Source of the DNA: Hemicentrotus pulcherrimus | Lineage: Eukaryota > Echinodermata > Echinoidea > Camarodonta > Strongylocentrotidae | Direction of reading: 5' to 3' | NCBI GenBank assembly: GCA_003118195.1 | Contig: BEXV01000245.1 | Span: 214,616 to 278,615 of the forward strand | Length of the DNA stretch: 64,000 nucleotides | Shown: positions 1-13,757 of the stretch, in pieces | Layout of the letters: each line of letters begins with the position of its first letter | How positions within the stretch are numbered: the first letter of the stretch is position 1 | Notes under the pieces: model-generated | Database searches by the model: none | What the model was told of the DNA's origin: nothing | The model's input: the letters and a program-made list of their open reading frames with translations, nothing else | Program-made: the position numbers and the translations under genes

Positions 1-677
1 CCCCCCCCCCCTCCTTTCCTAGACTCGTAGCTCACGAAGCGCAACTAAAACCCTGATGACTCACACAGTTAAAGGTATTGTACAATAAGCGACTTAATTA
101 TAAAGAGATGCATTATCAACCCAGTCCTGTGCATTGTTGGATATATATCGAGACAAAGTTTGACTCTATGTTTGATTAAAAAAAAAAAATATTCTCGAAA
201 TATAACAATATTTCGACGTGAAATTCAATCAGAAAATTTCGATCATGACGTGACCTATTGCTAAGATTATAGTAAACTATTTATCTATTTGCGTATATAA
301 CTGCTTCTTATAATTAAGGAAAAGCCGCTTACAACAGCTGCATAAGAAAAACTATTTTTTTTACGGGGGGACGGGGGTGTCCTAATTACTAAGATTGCAC
401 GTATAAATTAAGAGCCCTAATTAAACTAAAGAAGAAAACTAAAAGGAAAACGCGTGAAAATAGATAGAAGCGAACAAAAGATCCAGAATAAACTAGGACC
501 CCTATTCTACGGTATAGTTCATGTACCCTTTTCTTCGTGCATGCCTTTCACATAAGACAGTAGCCTCAGTGATACGCAACGCTGCCTACATCGTTCACGT
601 CCAATTATTCCTAATTTTCAAAGTAATTATGATTTTCTGGTTTTACTTCACTAGTAGGCCTCATCACCGATTGTTTT

Positions 678-680
<3 letters not shown>

Positions 681-725
<45 letters not shown>
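681..725. repeat. (CT)n microsatellite
   Basis: About 45 bases of CT repeats. Short open frames crossing it (poly Leu-Ser or Arg-Glu) are not genes. Confidence 0.95.
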
Positions 726-1454
726 TTTACATGTTGTACATCTAATAATGTGAGCGCATTCAGGGCTCGTGTTTGTGATATATTCCAAAACGTACGCCGA
801 AAATTACACGGGCCGGAGATTAAATTACAGTTCCCTGAAAATAGAGGCACTAGAAAGCGAGAAACCATGGAAACGTCGCCAGCTTCATCAGTTGTCGGGT
901 GCCGTGATATGAAGCGCAGAAGATGGCTTTAAAAGAGGCATTATCACCGTTTAAAGTTACCTATATTTGTTTTGCGTTGAAAAATTGTCATTTCTTTTAT
1001 AACGAAATGTACTAACCCTAACATCTGCCCCATACCGAATTAAGTACGAATAATATAAAATCCTCGGTGCTTGCAAAAGGGGAGACATCTATACACGCTT
1101 GATTTTGCTTCATCGTTACATTGAATGCATTTCATTGCAATTATGTGCCATTTGTTAACTGTCTAAACAATTGTATTTTCATTTTTTCCCCCAAAAGCAG
1201 ACACTGTTGTAAGTTGATCTACCATTTTGTTATGTCGATGAATTTAGGTTAAGAAGCAACAATTAGCAAGCAGAAATACTACAACGTAATAGATGTCTAG
1301 ACATTCCATAAGAACGTTTATAGATTATATTACCCTGGCTTTGTATTCGAGATGCCATGGTAAGGCCATTTAACAATATCTGCATACCACCTAACCATTT
1401 TCTACACCTCGGTAAAGAGCAACATTATGTATGATAATGACTTGCTAAAGGACT

Positions 1455-1530
1455 ATATTATTGCTGCAGGGATTCGAATTTGGGACAATACCCGGGGACA
1501 TAATTCACTAGGCCATAACTGCTCTATATA
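1455..1530 (-). repeat. tRNA-related SINE fragment
   Basis: On the minus strand, TGGCCTAGTGA (A box-like) and AATTCGAATCC (B box with one mismatch) lie about 36 bases apart. No acceptor stem is visible. Probable decayed SINE head. Confidence 0.4.
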
Positions 1531-2206
1531 ATTTTGATTATGGTATCAAAAGTTAATGTTGGTGATTTGACACAGTCATTGTTTACTTTAATCATCTCCA
1601 GCAAATTGTAAGAATAAAGAATAAATAAATAATAATAATAATTCCAGCATTAAAAGAAATAAAAAGAAAAGAAAAAAGAAGGAAAAGAAAAACAGAGTTC
1701 GCTTGTGGGTGGAAGAGGTCGTTTGGACTGGCGTACATGCCAGTCAGGGAGTTGATCATGTTGAAATGAATAAAATAAAATACGAATACTCATTATTCGA
1801 GAAGAACGATTTCTTGGACGAGCCTAAAGCCCCAATCGTGATGACCTTATGACCTCATACTGCAGTAGATTGGAATGTAGGCCCTGGAGGAAGACCCAGG
1901 TCACTGACGCCATCTCTCCCCTAGCCCATCGGCCTGGAAATTGGGCCGACAAGACGGTGACCGATTTTGACGTGAAGATCCGTAGGAGGGATCGGATTCA
2001 TGCAGAACCGCGATGAAGTGAAAAAAGGAAATGTAGAATGCTTCAATGTTTAAAAGATAATGAAATAAGAATAGAGAATGATGAAATAGAAAGTATGCGG
2101 GCATGGTGATCGTTTTAGACCAACAAATTTTTAATCAAAAAAAGGATGACAAAAAAAGGGAAAAAGGTGAGAGTTAGGCCTATTTAGTAGTAGGTAATAG
2201 CGGACA

Positions 2207-2365
2207 AAGAAAGAGAAAGAGAGAGAGAGAGAGAGATAGAGTAAAAGAAATAAATCAAAAGAAAGGTAGAGAGAGAGAGAGAAAGAAAAAGTGTGTTAGA
2301 GAGCCCACACACACTCCCACACAAACACATGCGCGCACACTCGCACGTGCACGCCCACAGAGAGA
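2207..2365. repeat. GA-rich then CA-rich low-complexity tract
   Basis: (GA)n to about 2292, then CACAC- and GCAC-rich DNA to about 2360. Simple sequence only. Confidence 0.9.
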
Positions 2366-3773
2366 AGAGAGATGGGTAATAAAGGGATAAATTAACATTG
2401 TTTTTTGTTTTCTTTCACTTTGTGTTTTCTAAAGAAAACACAGATATAGCATTGTATTTTTTGTTATCTCCCTGTTTTCTCTCATTTTTCGATTTGCAGA
2501 ATAGCCACCCATAGCCCTACTCTCATACAACCAATATTGCAGGAAGTGCACAAGAGAAAAGTAAGTAAAATCCCCTTTAAATCTATACCAACTTACTTTT
2601 GTAGACGGCTTGTAAGCACGTTAAATTTGTAAAACCGTATGTTTATGTTGACTAAATGTGCATGTAGAGATTTTTTTCTTCAAAAATGTAAGTTGAATTT
2701 ATGTATATTTTTTTGAAGCGTGCTCTTAAACGTGATCATCATATTAATTCATCATTATCTATTTCTTGTTCTTTTTGTTTTGCTTTTATTTTATTTTTAA
2801 AATGACAGTATATACAGCGGTAATTCAATATATGGTCGTATTTTGTGATAATATATTGAATAAATACAGAGCTCTCTTATAGTTGTTACATAACTGAAGA
2901 GACCATAGACCCCGTGGAAAAATAATGACTCGATCAGTGAATATGCCTTTTAAACATGTTTGTACATTAAGAAAATGATGTTCAGAATTCTTAAGAATAT
3001 GATCACTACTTAGTTCTGCGCGGGCAAGGGAGTTTCGCTTTTTGAAAATGAATATGAATTGATACAACACAAGCCTGCTATATAAAATATAAGACGACCC
3101 CATTTCCAGTTGCCTTACCATTGGGAATTGGGAATATTTCGTTTCTTAGTATCTCAACTTCTGATGAAACCGTTCTGTATGCAATGACTGAGACCCAAGT
3201 AATAACCTCAACACGGAGAAAAATAAGTTAAGGCGATTTTAGTTGGAAAATATCATATCGAGAGGTAATGGATAATGAAACAATATCCAAACTCCCTCGT
3301 GGCAATTTATTTGGACGAATTCATGCACGAGATTTTGGTTTTAATTATCATTTGGTCTAAACGAACTGACCAGCAGCGCATGCTGAAGGAGTCGGTTTAC
3401 GACAAGAATAATACAAAATATATAATAAAATTATAAACATAGAAAGTACAAGAGAAATGTAGTATAAACAAAGCGAACATGATAAAGAATGAAACATTGC
3501 ATCAGTAAGCCTAAACAATGTGATATCAACAAGATATGGAAGGGGAGATGATTAATTACAGGGGAAGATAGCTGAGGAGAGGGAGAAAGAGAGAAAGGAA
3601 AGAAAGAAGGGTAGAATGATGTGAATACTTGTACGAGGGAAAGGTTAAAAGTGAGGAGAAATATAGCTGAGAGTGAAAAAGAGAGACAAAGAGATAAAGA
3701 AAGAGAAAATAGATAGTAGAAAATGTATGCAATATTCTCAAGTATATTATGATATACAGTGAAATGGGGAAAA

Positions 3774-4035
3774 TATGTACTTTTAGTTTTAGATTGAGTG
3801 GACGAGAACGGCGTGTCACTGATCATGCGTGTCTATGGCAAGCCGTTTTAACATTTATTCCTATTTCTTGATATCAAGAATTACCATTGCTTTACAACAG
3901 AAAATCATATATTGATATCAAGAATTGAATTCTTGATATCAAGAAATAGGAATAAATGATAAAACGGCTTGCCATGGACACGCATGATCAGTGGACGTTC
4001 AAGCCATTCTCGTGTACTCAATCTAAAAGTCCCTA
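3774..4035. mobile_element. Foldback element with long inverted arms
   Basis: The arm 3818-3883 (CACTGATCATGCGTGTC to TTGATATCAAGAATT) is the near-perfect reverse complement of about 3927-3993, over roughly 66 bp with only a few differences. The outer arms (TTTTAGATTGAGT-x-ACGAGAA) also pair, and the right end reads ATCTAAAAGTCCCT. The loop is only about 45 bp. There is no coding capacity. The terminus matches the smaller element at 6964-7078. Confidence 0.85.
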
Positions 4036-4508
4036 TCATCGCCCATTATATAACAGGTTCTAGAATCTTAGCAATCCGATTGGTCAATTGACATAACGTG
4101 GGCGTGTATTTATTTTCCCATCGTGCAAAAAATTTCCAGTCCAAAATTGATTGGTAATGAGAGAAAATGAATTCTCACAGAATCCAAGAAAACTTACACT
4201 GCATGTTCAAGATTACAAATAAATTACATGTAAGCATCGAATATCAACATGACGAGTTCCTCTGATTTTTACTTAATATTTAGATAACGAGAAATGTAAA
4301 ATTCAAAAGGACTATAGGCGATTTTTCTTCCAAAATGAATAAGCAATATAGTTTGCAAACGATGTTGTTTCTTTATTTCTGTAAGTCCTGTAATAATTGT
4401 TCACATGTCGGCGAACTTGCACTTCGTGTTTCGAAATTTTCGAAGTTTTCGAGTTTCATGAAACGCTGCCCAACTCTCTAATTTCTTAGTTTATATTTCT
4501 TAATTTCT

Positions 4509-4797
4509 TTAGGCCATTACAAAAATAAAGATGTTTAGCGTCCTTTTTGGAGGCCGCCTCCTTTTTGTTGTTGATTTTTTTTAAAGAAAAAAAACACATG
4601 AAAAACACTTTTAAAATGCATCTCTGATTTTAAAAAATAAAGATGTCGGCGGTCATCTTGAAAAATAGCCCGACTGTCAGGAAATATGTACCAAGCGGCC
4701 ATTTTGAAGAAGAAGAAGAAGAAAAAGGCCTCCTCCTTCCTATTTTTGAACAAAATAGGACGCTAAACACGTTTTTTTCTTCAAATTGGCCTAATGT
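4509..4797. mobile_element. Imperfect foldback element with TGTTTAGCGTCCT arms
   Basis: TTAGGCCATT then TGTTTAGCGTCCT at the left is mirrored at the right by AGGACGCTAAACA and then TTGGCCTAA. A second pair of purine/pyrimidine blocks around GGCCTCC lies inside. Arms are about 40 bp with mismatches. Non-coding; class unknown. Confidence 0.55.
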
Positions 4798-5325
4798 GTC
4801 TGTGCCACTTTGCTGGCTGACAGCACTTCAGATCATGTATATACCGTTAGTTTGTAATAATTGCTTTTGGGCTTCAAACTAGTGATTGCAGAGATATTAA
4901 TAATGTATAAACCAATCATCATTTCCACCCTGAGATTTATGCAGGGAAGAAAGACGTATAGAAAAAAGTGTATAGTGTAAATTATGTCGGCCAAGATTTA
5001 TAGATTATTCTTTGCTACTTTCTTGTTAAGTACACCTCAGCTTTAAAAAGGAAGTCCTTTCGAGCTGAGTGTATTTCTTTGCATCTTTGCATGTAAGGAA
5101 ACGGTTAAGAGCAACATGAGCAACTTATCACTACCACGCAAGATGATTGTTTTCCCATGTAAGTGTTGTGTTTCTGACTCTACAAGCATGGCACTAATAT
5201 ATTGTCCAGTCAGAACAATTTGTTTTTTTCTTCATCCAGTTCTGGATCTATTTTTTCTCGCAATTAAGTGATCAGAAATTGAAAACAGAACGAAAAAAAC
5301 ATTTCACGTTCAATGATCATAGCTG

Positions 5326-5430
5326 CCCCTCCCCCCCTCTCTCTCTCTCTCTTGCTCTTTCTCATTTCATCTCTCTCTCTCTCTCTCTCTTTCCTTTACC
5401 TCCCTCCCCATCCCTCTCCTCTCTCTATAT
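5326..5430. repeat. (CT)n / C-rich microsatellite
   Basis: CT repeats interrupted by CCC runs. Confidence 0.92.
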
Positions 5431-6963
5431 TGCCATGAGAGGCTCTGTTATCCAATTTTTTAAAAAGAAACAAAAAGAAGGAAACAAAAGACAAAATGAA
5501 CATGACTATTGTGCACCATTCGAAGCTGATTAAAACATGAATTTCGGTATCGCTTCATTTGCTAAAATCATGATACCATGTGTTGCCAATACACAGTCGT
5601 CATCGTCTGATATTTATGTTTTCGGTTACGTTATCCAATTTCTTATTGATGATATATAACATCTGTAGCAGGGACTCGTATAACTCCCACGTTGGTCTGT
5701 CTGTAATACTTCACACCTGCACACTGTCTGTGTTTTCACAACCAGATTGTCTGGTTTCATAATATTATTAATAAGACAATGCTCAAGTACAATAACCTAT
5801 ACTTTACCTATCCTATAGGAAAATGATTTAACTGAAAATGCAAGTAGATGGATAAGTTTATAAAATAATGTTGAGTTGTGAGCGAGGTAATGACAATGCT
5901 TTATGTCACACCTAAAATTTACAACGCCATCTCGAATTTCAACGACAATTATAAAATGTGTGTATAATGGAAACTATAGATACTAAAAATTAGGTGCTGA
6001 TGGCTACATTTTCTGCATAGACTGATTTGCATGCACAGCTCTTTAACAACATTTAAATCGAATATATGGGTTAGTCGAATTCAAAGAATAATGAAATGCA
6101 CAAGCAATTCTTTCTCTAAAAAATACCCAACAAAAAACAATTCAAATGAATATTCGGGTTAATATTCGAGAGCTAGATGGTGACCCCAGTGACTAGACAT
6201 TTATTGTCACAGTATTCAAAAGGAAAATTCGATGTTGTTTTTCACCTTCAAATTTGAATGAAACATACTTTGACAGTTTGTTGTTCATATCCTTGTGTAC
6301 AATAATTACAGGACTTTGTTCTCTGTAGTTTTAAGATGGTGTTATGTATAATATTGTTGCTTTTACTCTGTAAATTTTTCAGAAATAACAATAAAAACAG
6401 AAAGAAAAAGAAAAACCATATCGCTTATTAATTTTACAAGAAAAATCGCCTTTAGTCCATTTGAATTTTGATGGTCCTGTTATCTAACTATTGAGTAATA
6501 ATCAAACGAACTAGTCATGTTCACATTCGACGCTTACTGGCAAATTTAAATTTATGTTGAAGTCTTAGAGTATTCTTTAAAGGGCATTTTTACGGTTTCA
6601 CTAACTTCATTTTTAAGTCTAGAATCGGCATGATGGACAAGTACTCTTCAAAATCTGGCCTCCGTTTGGGACAGTCTTAAAATTCAAGAGAGAATATCGG
6701 CAGAGCTGAGCTACTCATGCATAATCTAGATTAAAGGGGGAAATGTGGTATATGAACGAGGAAGGGGTTAAAGTGGTGGGATGTTTGGACAAGCTCGAGG
6801 AAAATCTCCACTGAGATCCTGTCCGAGTTTAAAGTTTTAAAACCGGGTTGTTCCCATTCCCGCTCCGTTTCGATCTAGAAAGCAAGTGGTTATCGCATTC
6901 TCCGTGGCGTACAACCGGTGGTGTGTGCACTTTTTTTACCACCCTTTACCACTCGGAGATAAT

Positions 6964-7078
6964 AGGGACTTTTAGATTCGCACGAAGACAATAGGTCTAT
7001 GTTACGATCGACGTCCTTTTAATGCACAGCCTTGAATGGACGTCACACGTTTCAGTTCACGCAAATCTAAAAGTCCCT
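6964..7078. mobile_element. Short MITE with AGGGACTTTTAGATT termini
   Basis: A 115-bp element bounded by AGGGACTTTTAGATT and its reverse complement AATCTAAAAGTCCCT. An inner pair GACGTCC / GGACGTC is also inverted. The termini and an adjacent GGACGT motif match the foldback element at 3774-4035, so both look like members of one family. A target duplication was not clear. Confidence 0.75.
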
Positions 7079-9356
7079 GATGTGAAAGTGTGAACAGATC
7101 ATAAAAGGTTTCTGAATTCTGCTGATTTCCTCCGTGTGAGTCGACGTATGTGTGTTGTCCTACAGTTTCATTTTTGTTTGACTCAGCGAAGGGTTTGTAT
7201 GCACACCTGACACATGTTACTCCATGCACATTGCTTTAAGAAAGGCGCCATTTTGTAAGCATGTGCTAGATTTGGCGCCGGGTTTCACTGCAGATGACAC
7301 ATTGGACTTGAGTGACATATTTATCATTTTTTTTCACAACAGTAATCATGCAAAGTGAAATATTTTTGACCATATTTGTTAAAGGACAGGGATGAAATAA
7401 AATTATCTCTACATTTTATTATAAAAACACGCAATATGATATGTCGTCACGGAGGAAATATTTGTTCATTAGTGTGGATGCTGAAGTTATCAAAAGGCCC
7501 AATATAAATACACCAAACGGTCAATTTTTGCGCACCAAGGTACATACAAAAGTAATGTTATTTTATAACATCTTATTTTTAAATAGAGCATTATTACATT
7601 TTTGTTTGGCATTTCTGTAACATAATGAGTTTTTTTTTGTTCTCACTACACTCAACTTGTGTTATGTGAGTACATTAAAATGTAGAAAGTTCCAGGCAGA
7701 GTTTTAGCCATTCCTTCTGATATCGAATATATCTTCATCTACTCTTTATACTGGTAAACCAACTCGGCCGACCACTTCAAAAGATCCGCTCAAACTCCTT
7801 CTTACCCTCATAGCTTCCCCCTTTCCCTCGACTTCAAAGATTAAGATTCCATGTGTGTGCTGCTTAGAATTGTTTGCCTTAACCTTTTAAAGCATGAGAC
7901 AAGAGTCAAACATTACACAATGTCTCTTACTTCCCTTACCGTGTACTTTCACTCTCGTTCGTTTGCTCAACTGCCTAAATATACATCATGCTGCGAGTGC
8001 AAATACAAGCGTTGCGATGTGCTGTCGTTCACACCTGAGAATTAAATTGGTTAACTAAGCCCGTAGATTATAGATAAAGACGATTATGAGACAGCTATAA
8101 TTATGTGTTAAATTTTAGAATAGTGTTGTCATGTTTAGCTTTTGTTAAAATATTATGTCTCCTTAATTTTTACTTTGAAGGTTTTCGCATAAGCTATTTT
8201 TAATGTAATAATTGTTTTAACATTGTTATGTATTTCATGTGCTTTTATTGTAAACTGAATTTTCATTTTCAGGATTCTCATGATTAATCAATTTTATATG
8301 TGTTTAGCATGGTGTGAATGGAGCAGAGTTCATGAACGTTACATGTGCTTATGACATCGGTCTCTAGAATAGTATAAATAGAATGATGCTCATTATCAAA
8401 ACAGAAACTAGAAATAAATCAGGACTTTATAAACATTGCTATGTTAATGGCAGACAACGAATAAGTTAGTTTAGGGAGGATAACATAAAATGAGTGCCAT
8501 GCAATCAATGAAGAATGGATAAATATTCGTAAGAATAATATACTTCTTATTTTCCATAATGATTATCAAATTATTCATTTCTTGCTATTGGGGTAAAATA
8601 AAAAATTACTCGCTTCCCGCTCCAATAACTTTCCTCAAAATGATTACATTATTGAATATTTAACATGTTACAGTATTATAGTGTACATATTTTTTTTTTG
8701 GAAATGTTAAAGAACTTTATTTTTGTTACTGTCGACTGTATTTGGGTGAAGTATGCTCTCACGGTAAAGCATACAATCGTAACTTTAAGCAAACCTGCAT
8801 TAACCATTTCATGAGTTTTAGTTCTAGAATGCAGTGCGTAATACTTATCAATGTGTATAATTCGAATTTGAAGCTCTTTAAACATCTTAATGCCCGCTGG
8901 TAATACAATAAGACATTCGTGAAGTATGCACGAAAAGGAATAATAAGCTTCCTCAATCCCCCAAAGAAAATTGTAAATTCGCTGTGTAATGAGATGCGAT
9001 GTTCACATGATAGATCTAGGACATGTATCTTATTATGTCGACATGGGAGATAATCTCATCCTCCTACGTGACCGTAATCCAGTTGTCTCCAAAATGACGG
9101 ATGTAATAAGGATCTAGATCTTTAAGATGTAAATGGGGTCAAGCGGCGCCATGCCAGTGGCATCCCGATGCCTAATGGCTCAACAAACCTTCTTTTTATT
9201 CCCGTTGGAATCAAGTTTATTTGAGGATCTGCGGAGTGTACTTGCATGGCCCATCGACTTGGATTCCGCTCCGTGGCGTAGCCAGGAGTTAGTTGGCGTT
9301 GCCACTCGTAAACTAGAGCATTTAGATTTTAAAGACGAACATAGAGATTATACAAT

Positions 9357-9668
9357 GAAAGAGAGAGGGAGAAAGAGAGAGAGCGAGAGAGAGAGAGAGA
9401 GAGTGTGTGTGTGTGTGTGTGCGTGTGTGTGTGTGTGTGTGTGGATGCGTGTGTGCGTGTGTGTGTGTTGTGAAAATAAACATAATGAAAATAGAAAGTG
9501 AGAAAAAAAGAGGTTGAGGAGAAAGAGAAAGAGGGGGTGGCTTAAAAGAGATGTAAAGGCAAGAGAGAGAGTGTTATGAAGTATATATAAAAAAGCAGAG
9601 AGAGAAAAAGAGAGAAAGATAGAAAAATTGCGAGAGAGAGGGAGAGAGAAGGGGGAGGGGGAGGGGGT
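9357..9668. repeat. Compound (GA)n-(GT)n-(GA)n microsatellite
   Basis: GA repeats (9357-9400) are followed by a GT repeat to about 9468, a purine-rich spacer, and a second GA/GGGGGA tract at 9590-9668. Confidence 0.92.
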
Positions 9669-9689
9669 TACAAAAGACAGGAGACTCAT

Positions 9690-9800
9690 GTCGGTAAACA
9701 TTCTCATGCGACGGATGAGGCAATTCAGTACCATGCCACAGAACCTCGCTGGAGTGGTTTTGAACCAAGGATTTCTTGGTTCCAATGCCACTGTTATGAC
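9690..9800 (-). repeat. Possible SINE fragment with a B-box
   Basis: The minus strand contains GGTTCAAAACC, an exact B-box match, preceded by a weak A-box-like stretch. It directly follows a GA-rich microsatellite. Weak evidence. Confidence 0.25.
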
Positions 9801-12149
9801 CACTTACTAATCATGTCAAAATGAATGACTTGATGATGACAGAGGGTAAAGAAAGCAGTCAGATATACCCCTCTCTCCAATCTGTGCTTGTGTATCGCTT
9901 TTGGGGCCCTGTTGAATCGTTTAAAGTAGATTCCAAATTTCCATACAACCACCTTCATTATACACTGGGTGGGTCTAACCATGAACCTAACACAAAGTCC
10001 ATGGTCTAACTCTTACATTTATGAACCAGATAAAGGGTCATCGTTTAAGTAGATCTAATTTACCCGTCGTGAAAGTGTTAAAGAACAAGACTACTGTTGA
10101 GGGGTGGTGAATACTGTTTATTCATTTCCAGGCTTTCTTTTGAGAATTTAGCTCCACATTTTTAGACGCACTTTATTTTATTTTTTACAGTGAGTGCCAT
10201 GGTTCTAACTATCATCGTGTGCATCTGTAATCAATTTTCTGCATCCTAAATATTTTGGTTCAGTAAGCGTACCCTTATTATTTCAATGGCGCTCCCACTT
10301 TTGCGATAAGTTATATGTATTAAGTTACCGAAAGTTACAACGAAATGCAAGCAATTGACCTTTTCATGAAACAAGAAGATAGAAGAAGAAAAAAAAGTAA
10401 TTTGTCCAGATAATATTTAAAGGACCACTCATTTTTGTTTTATTTTAATTTTTATTACATCTACGAGACAAAACATTTTATTGTTCCCAAGGCTGCTTTA
10501 TAAGCAAGCTCTGTAAATCGACCAGCTGATGAGGGGAAAAGTGCGTTGACGTTGCACTAAATCGATTTTAAATTTCCCCGACAATAAGCCATTTAGACAT
10601 TTTCCCTCTTTTTCTGAAGAACTGTTGATCGTTTTCACCCGATTTTTGCCTCAATTCTGTATTAATTCAATATCCGCCGACAGGCATTATGGATGCATAT
10701 GCTCCGAACAGCAAACAAGGGGTTAGATTGAACGTTCTGCTTACTGGGAAACCATATGGTAGGCAACTTGTTAAATTACCAAACACAACTGTTCAGGAGG
10801 CTGGCAAGAGCAGTTTCTCTCTTTTACTGAAGTCTCAAAAACACACACTCAACTGTTTTGTAGGGAATATTTCTGCTGGAAATTTGTTGTTGTCTTTTTC
10901 TCTCAACAACCCATATCATGCAACTTCGAAATGCTATAATGTCTTGCTGCATGGTTACGGTTGTTCTTTAATAAATTATAATAATTCAGTCAGCTTCACT
11001 TATCATTTTGTAAAAGAAAAAAATGGATGTGTGGGGATCAAACATGTTCGGGTTGGGAGGGGGGGTGGGTCAGGAGCTCAACTGATTGGGGGTGTATGTT
11101 CCAAAACATCGATCTTCACCATTTATTCCTGTCATGAATATGTGGCTTATACCTAAAATATCAATAACTATAACAACAAAATACGCGCTATGTTTGTCCC
11201 TTGACAGTGACCATTTTGTTTCAGTATTAATCATTGTTGAACGTATAACTTCAGTTTATATTTTTTGGTTATCAAAGGGTGCCTCGAAGAAATTATTTGT
11301 ATGTCATCTTTGTCCTTGACTACCCTTAAGATATAAATATATATATTTATTTATTTTCAGGTGCAAATTAAATTGTTTTAACTGTGAATGATTCTGTTTT
11401 CTGTTTTACTTGTTTTCCCTTCCAAAATGCATATTGACAAGAATGGACGGAATTCACGAAAACAAACAATAGAAAACGATACTTAGAGACAATTTTGCCT
11501 GCCTTTGGGATAAGTGTGTTTAAGTAATCAAGCATTGCCTTCACATTGAATTGTATTTGAAAAACAAACAGATATTTATAACTCAATGATTACGAGATTA
11601 ACGGCTAAGATAACCCCCAACATCTAATTATGATAATATCAATAACCTATACATGATAAGGTGAGAACACATGAATTTTTACAAGGTGAATATAAGGTAT
11701 AGACAAAAAACTTGTGTATTGTATTAGGGTTAATATCCTCCGTATAGTTGCCAAGATAAAAGAATAATGTGTTTTGTCCCTATTGTCAGCATTAAAATTT
11801 CTTTTCGATGTAATAAAAAACATTTTTAAATGTAGATGTGAAGTAGGTTATCACAGAGATGGTGCAGGACTGACTATATTGGAAATAATTGTTATATTAT
11901 CAAAAACATGACTACGTACTTTTTGTTAAAATAATCATAGAGGAAAAAGCATTATAAGTAATGATGATTTTAATAAAACATGCTGCCGTCCTTTTTACCA
12001 TTTCGTTATATCTCTATTTTATCGCAAGTGAACAAGGATTTAATTTTCTTTAGTTACATGTTTTTGTCAATGTTAACAGGCCTGTATCATAAATATGTAA
12101 ATATTTAGTTTATGAGCAGAACTACTCCATTCAAGACACCCACACAACC

Positions 12150-12485
12150 TTGTTCTGAATCGAAGGTAATGCACTAAGCATTTCATCTCCGTCATTATTT
12201 TAGTAGAGAAATCATGGCATTGCACGTGTGTTGAGTATGACGTAGCCTTCTTACGATACATTTCGTCATTGTGATGACTGAGATTTAGATTTACCCATCG
12301 CCAATTGAGATTCTTATTGTTTAGATACCGTGAATGAAATTGATCTAATTCCCGCCCTGTATAAATTAAGCCCGTGTAATGAATGAAAGGTAATCCTTAA
12401 GCCGTTCTTGATCTACTAACTTGGATCTGAGGATCGTGGCATTGCACGTGTTCTTGATTATGACGTCGTTTTTTTCGAATGCTAT
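12150..12485. repeat. Pair of diverged direct repeats carrying GGCATTGCACGTG
   Basis: TGGCATTGCACGTGT followed by a TGACGT motif occurs at about 12211-12243 and again at about 12437-12465. The upstream GAAGGTAAT/GAAAGGTAAT segments also match. The two copies are about 225 bp apart. This may be an old tandem duplication or part of a repeat. Confidence 0.5.
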
Positions 12486-13402
12486 TTCTGCACTTTAAAA
12501 AAAGCATTAAAGGTGTAGTTCAATGGTTTGAATTGAAAGTGAAAGCTGTGCCGAAATTTACCCATATAAAAATATGCTTGGGGAAAAAAATAAATGTTTG
12601 AAGGTTTGGGCAAACGGATGGTTGATTATTGTGTTGAGAGAGAAATTTGTATAATGTTTACTTTTTTACTAACCTGAGTTCGTTTTACAAACGCACTTAG
12701 GGAAAATACTCCAAATTGTTCATAAAGATGAGTTTGGCAGAGGAACAATCAACGAGGACATGATCGTTTTAATAGTAGTGAGCCATCTATTCTTACTAAA
12801 GAAAGTTTGAAACTTGGGGCGGCAAGGCAACTTTTTTAAAGTAGGGACGGGCACACTGACGTGAAGATGACTCTTTTTCAAGAAAAGGGGCATTTCTATA
12901 TTCATGATCACACACATCTCATAATCCTTGAAAAATAATACCCGTCATTTTGATTATGTATTTCAATATCAAATTAGTGACTTCAAAGTAAATATGTAAC
13001 TCATAAGCTATAAAATCATTTTGTTATCGCTTTTAATGTCAGGAATACTTGGGGAAATACCAAAGTGGTCTGCTTTTTACCAAAAAATCATATTTTAAGA
13101 ATATTTTAAATTGTTTTCTGGTGTAACGTATTTATAGTTGAAGACATAAAAAAGTTTCAAGCTAATTTTTTCAATATTTAGAGACTGGTCAATTTAACAG
13201 AAGGACCTTATCGCTTTAAAATGGAGGAAAATATGAAGGGCTACAATCTGTGATTGAGGGAAATGAAAATATTCCGCTGAGTCATGAGCTTTTTCAATAT
13301 CATTGTAGTAGAAGAAGCAGCAGCAGCAACAACAGGAGCACAACTACTACTACTAGTAGTAGTTGTCAGAGGCGGATCTAGCCGGCGACAGGAGGGGGGG
13401 AT

Positions 13403-13757
13403 NNNNNNNNNNNNNNNNNNNNNNNNNNNNNNNNNNNNNNNNNNNNNNNNNNNNNNNNNNNNNNNNNNNNNNNNNNNNNNNNNNNNNNNNNNNNNNNNNN
13501 NNNNNNNNNNNNNNNNNNNNNNNNNNNNNNNNNNNNNNNNNNNNNNNNNNNNNNNNNNNNNNNNNNNNNNNNNNNNNNNNNNNNNNNNNNNNNNNNNNNN
13601 NNNNNNNNNNNNNNNNNNNNNNNNNNNNNNNNNNNNNNNNNNNNNNNNNNNNNNNNNNNNNNNNNNNNNNNNNNNNNNNNNNNNNNNNNNNNNNNNNNNN
13701 NNNNNNNNNNNNNNNNNNNNNNNNNNNNNNNNNNNNNNNNNNNNNNNNNNNNNNNNN
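13403..13757. other. Assembly gap (355 N) between trinucleotide repeats
   Basis: There are 355 unknown bases. The left edge is an AGC/ACA/ACT/AGT-rich trinucleotide stretch (13309-13365) followed by a G-run. The right edge is (GTA)n then (GCA)n (13758-13797). The gap probably lies in, or next to, an expanded trinucleotide or G-rich repeat that could not be assembled. Long open frames drawn through the Ns are artefacts. Confidence 0.97.

Larger units (their letters stand above)
1..13402. other. Region without a supported gene
   Basis: Apart from the repeats listed separately, this is AT-rich sequence with only short open frames. The longest is 155 codons at 10689-11156, and it lacks a recognisable domain. 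No conserved exon was recognised on either strand, but short exons without long open frames could be missed. Confidence 0.6.

Noticed and set aside
9133..9803. 122- and 151-codon open frames
   Set aside because: Most of their length is translated GA/GT microsatellite.
10689..11156. 155-codon open frame on plus
   Set aside because: No recognisable domain, low-complexity glycine stretch near the end, no supporting neighbour exons. A possible acceptor (CGACAG) lies just upstream, so a small exon here cannot be excluded, but nothing supports it.
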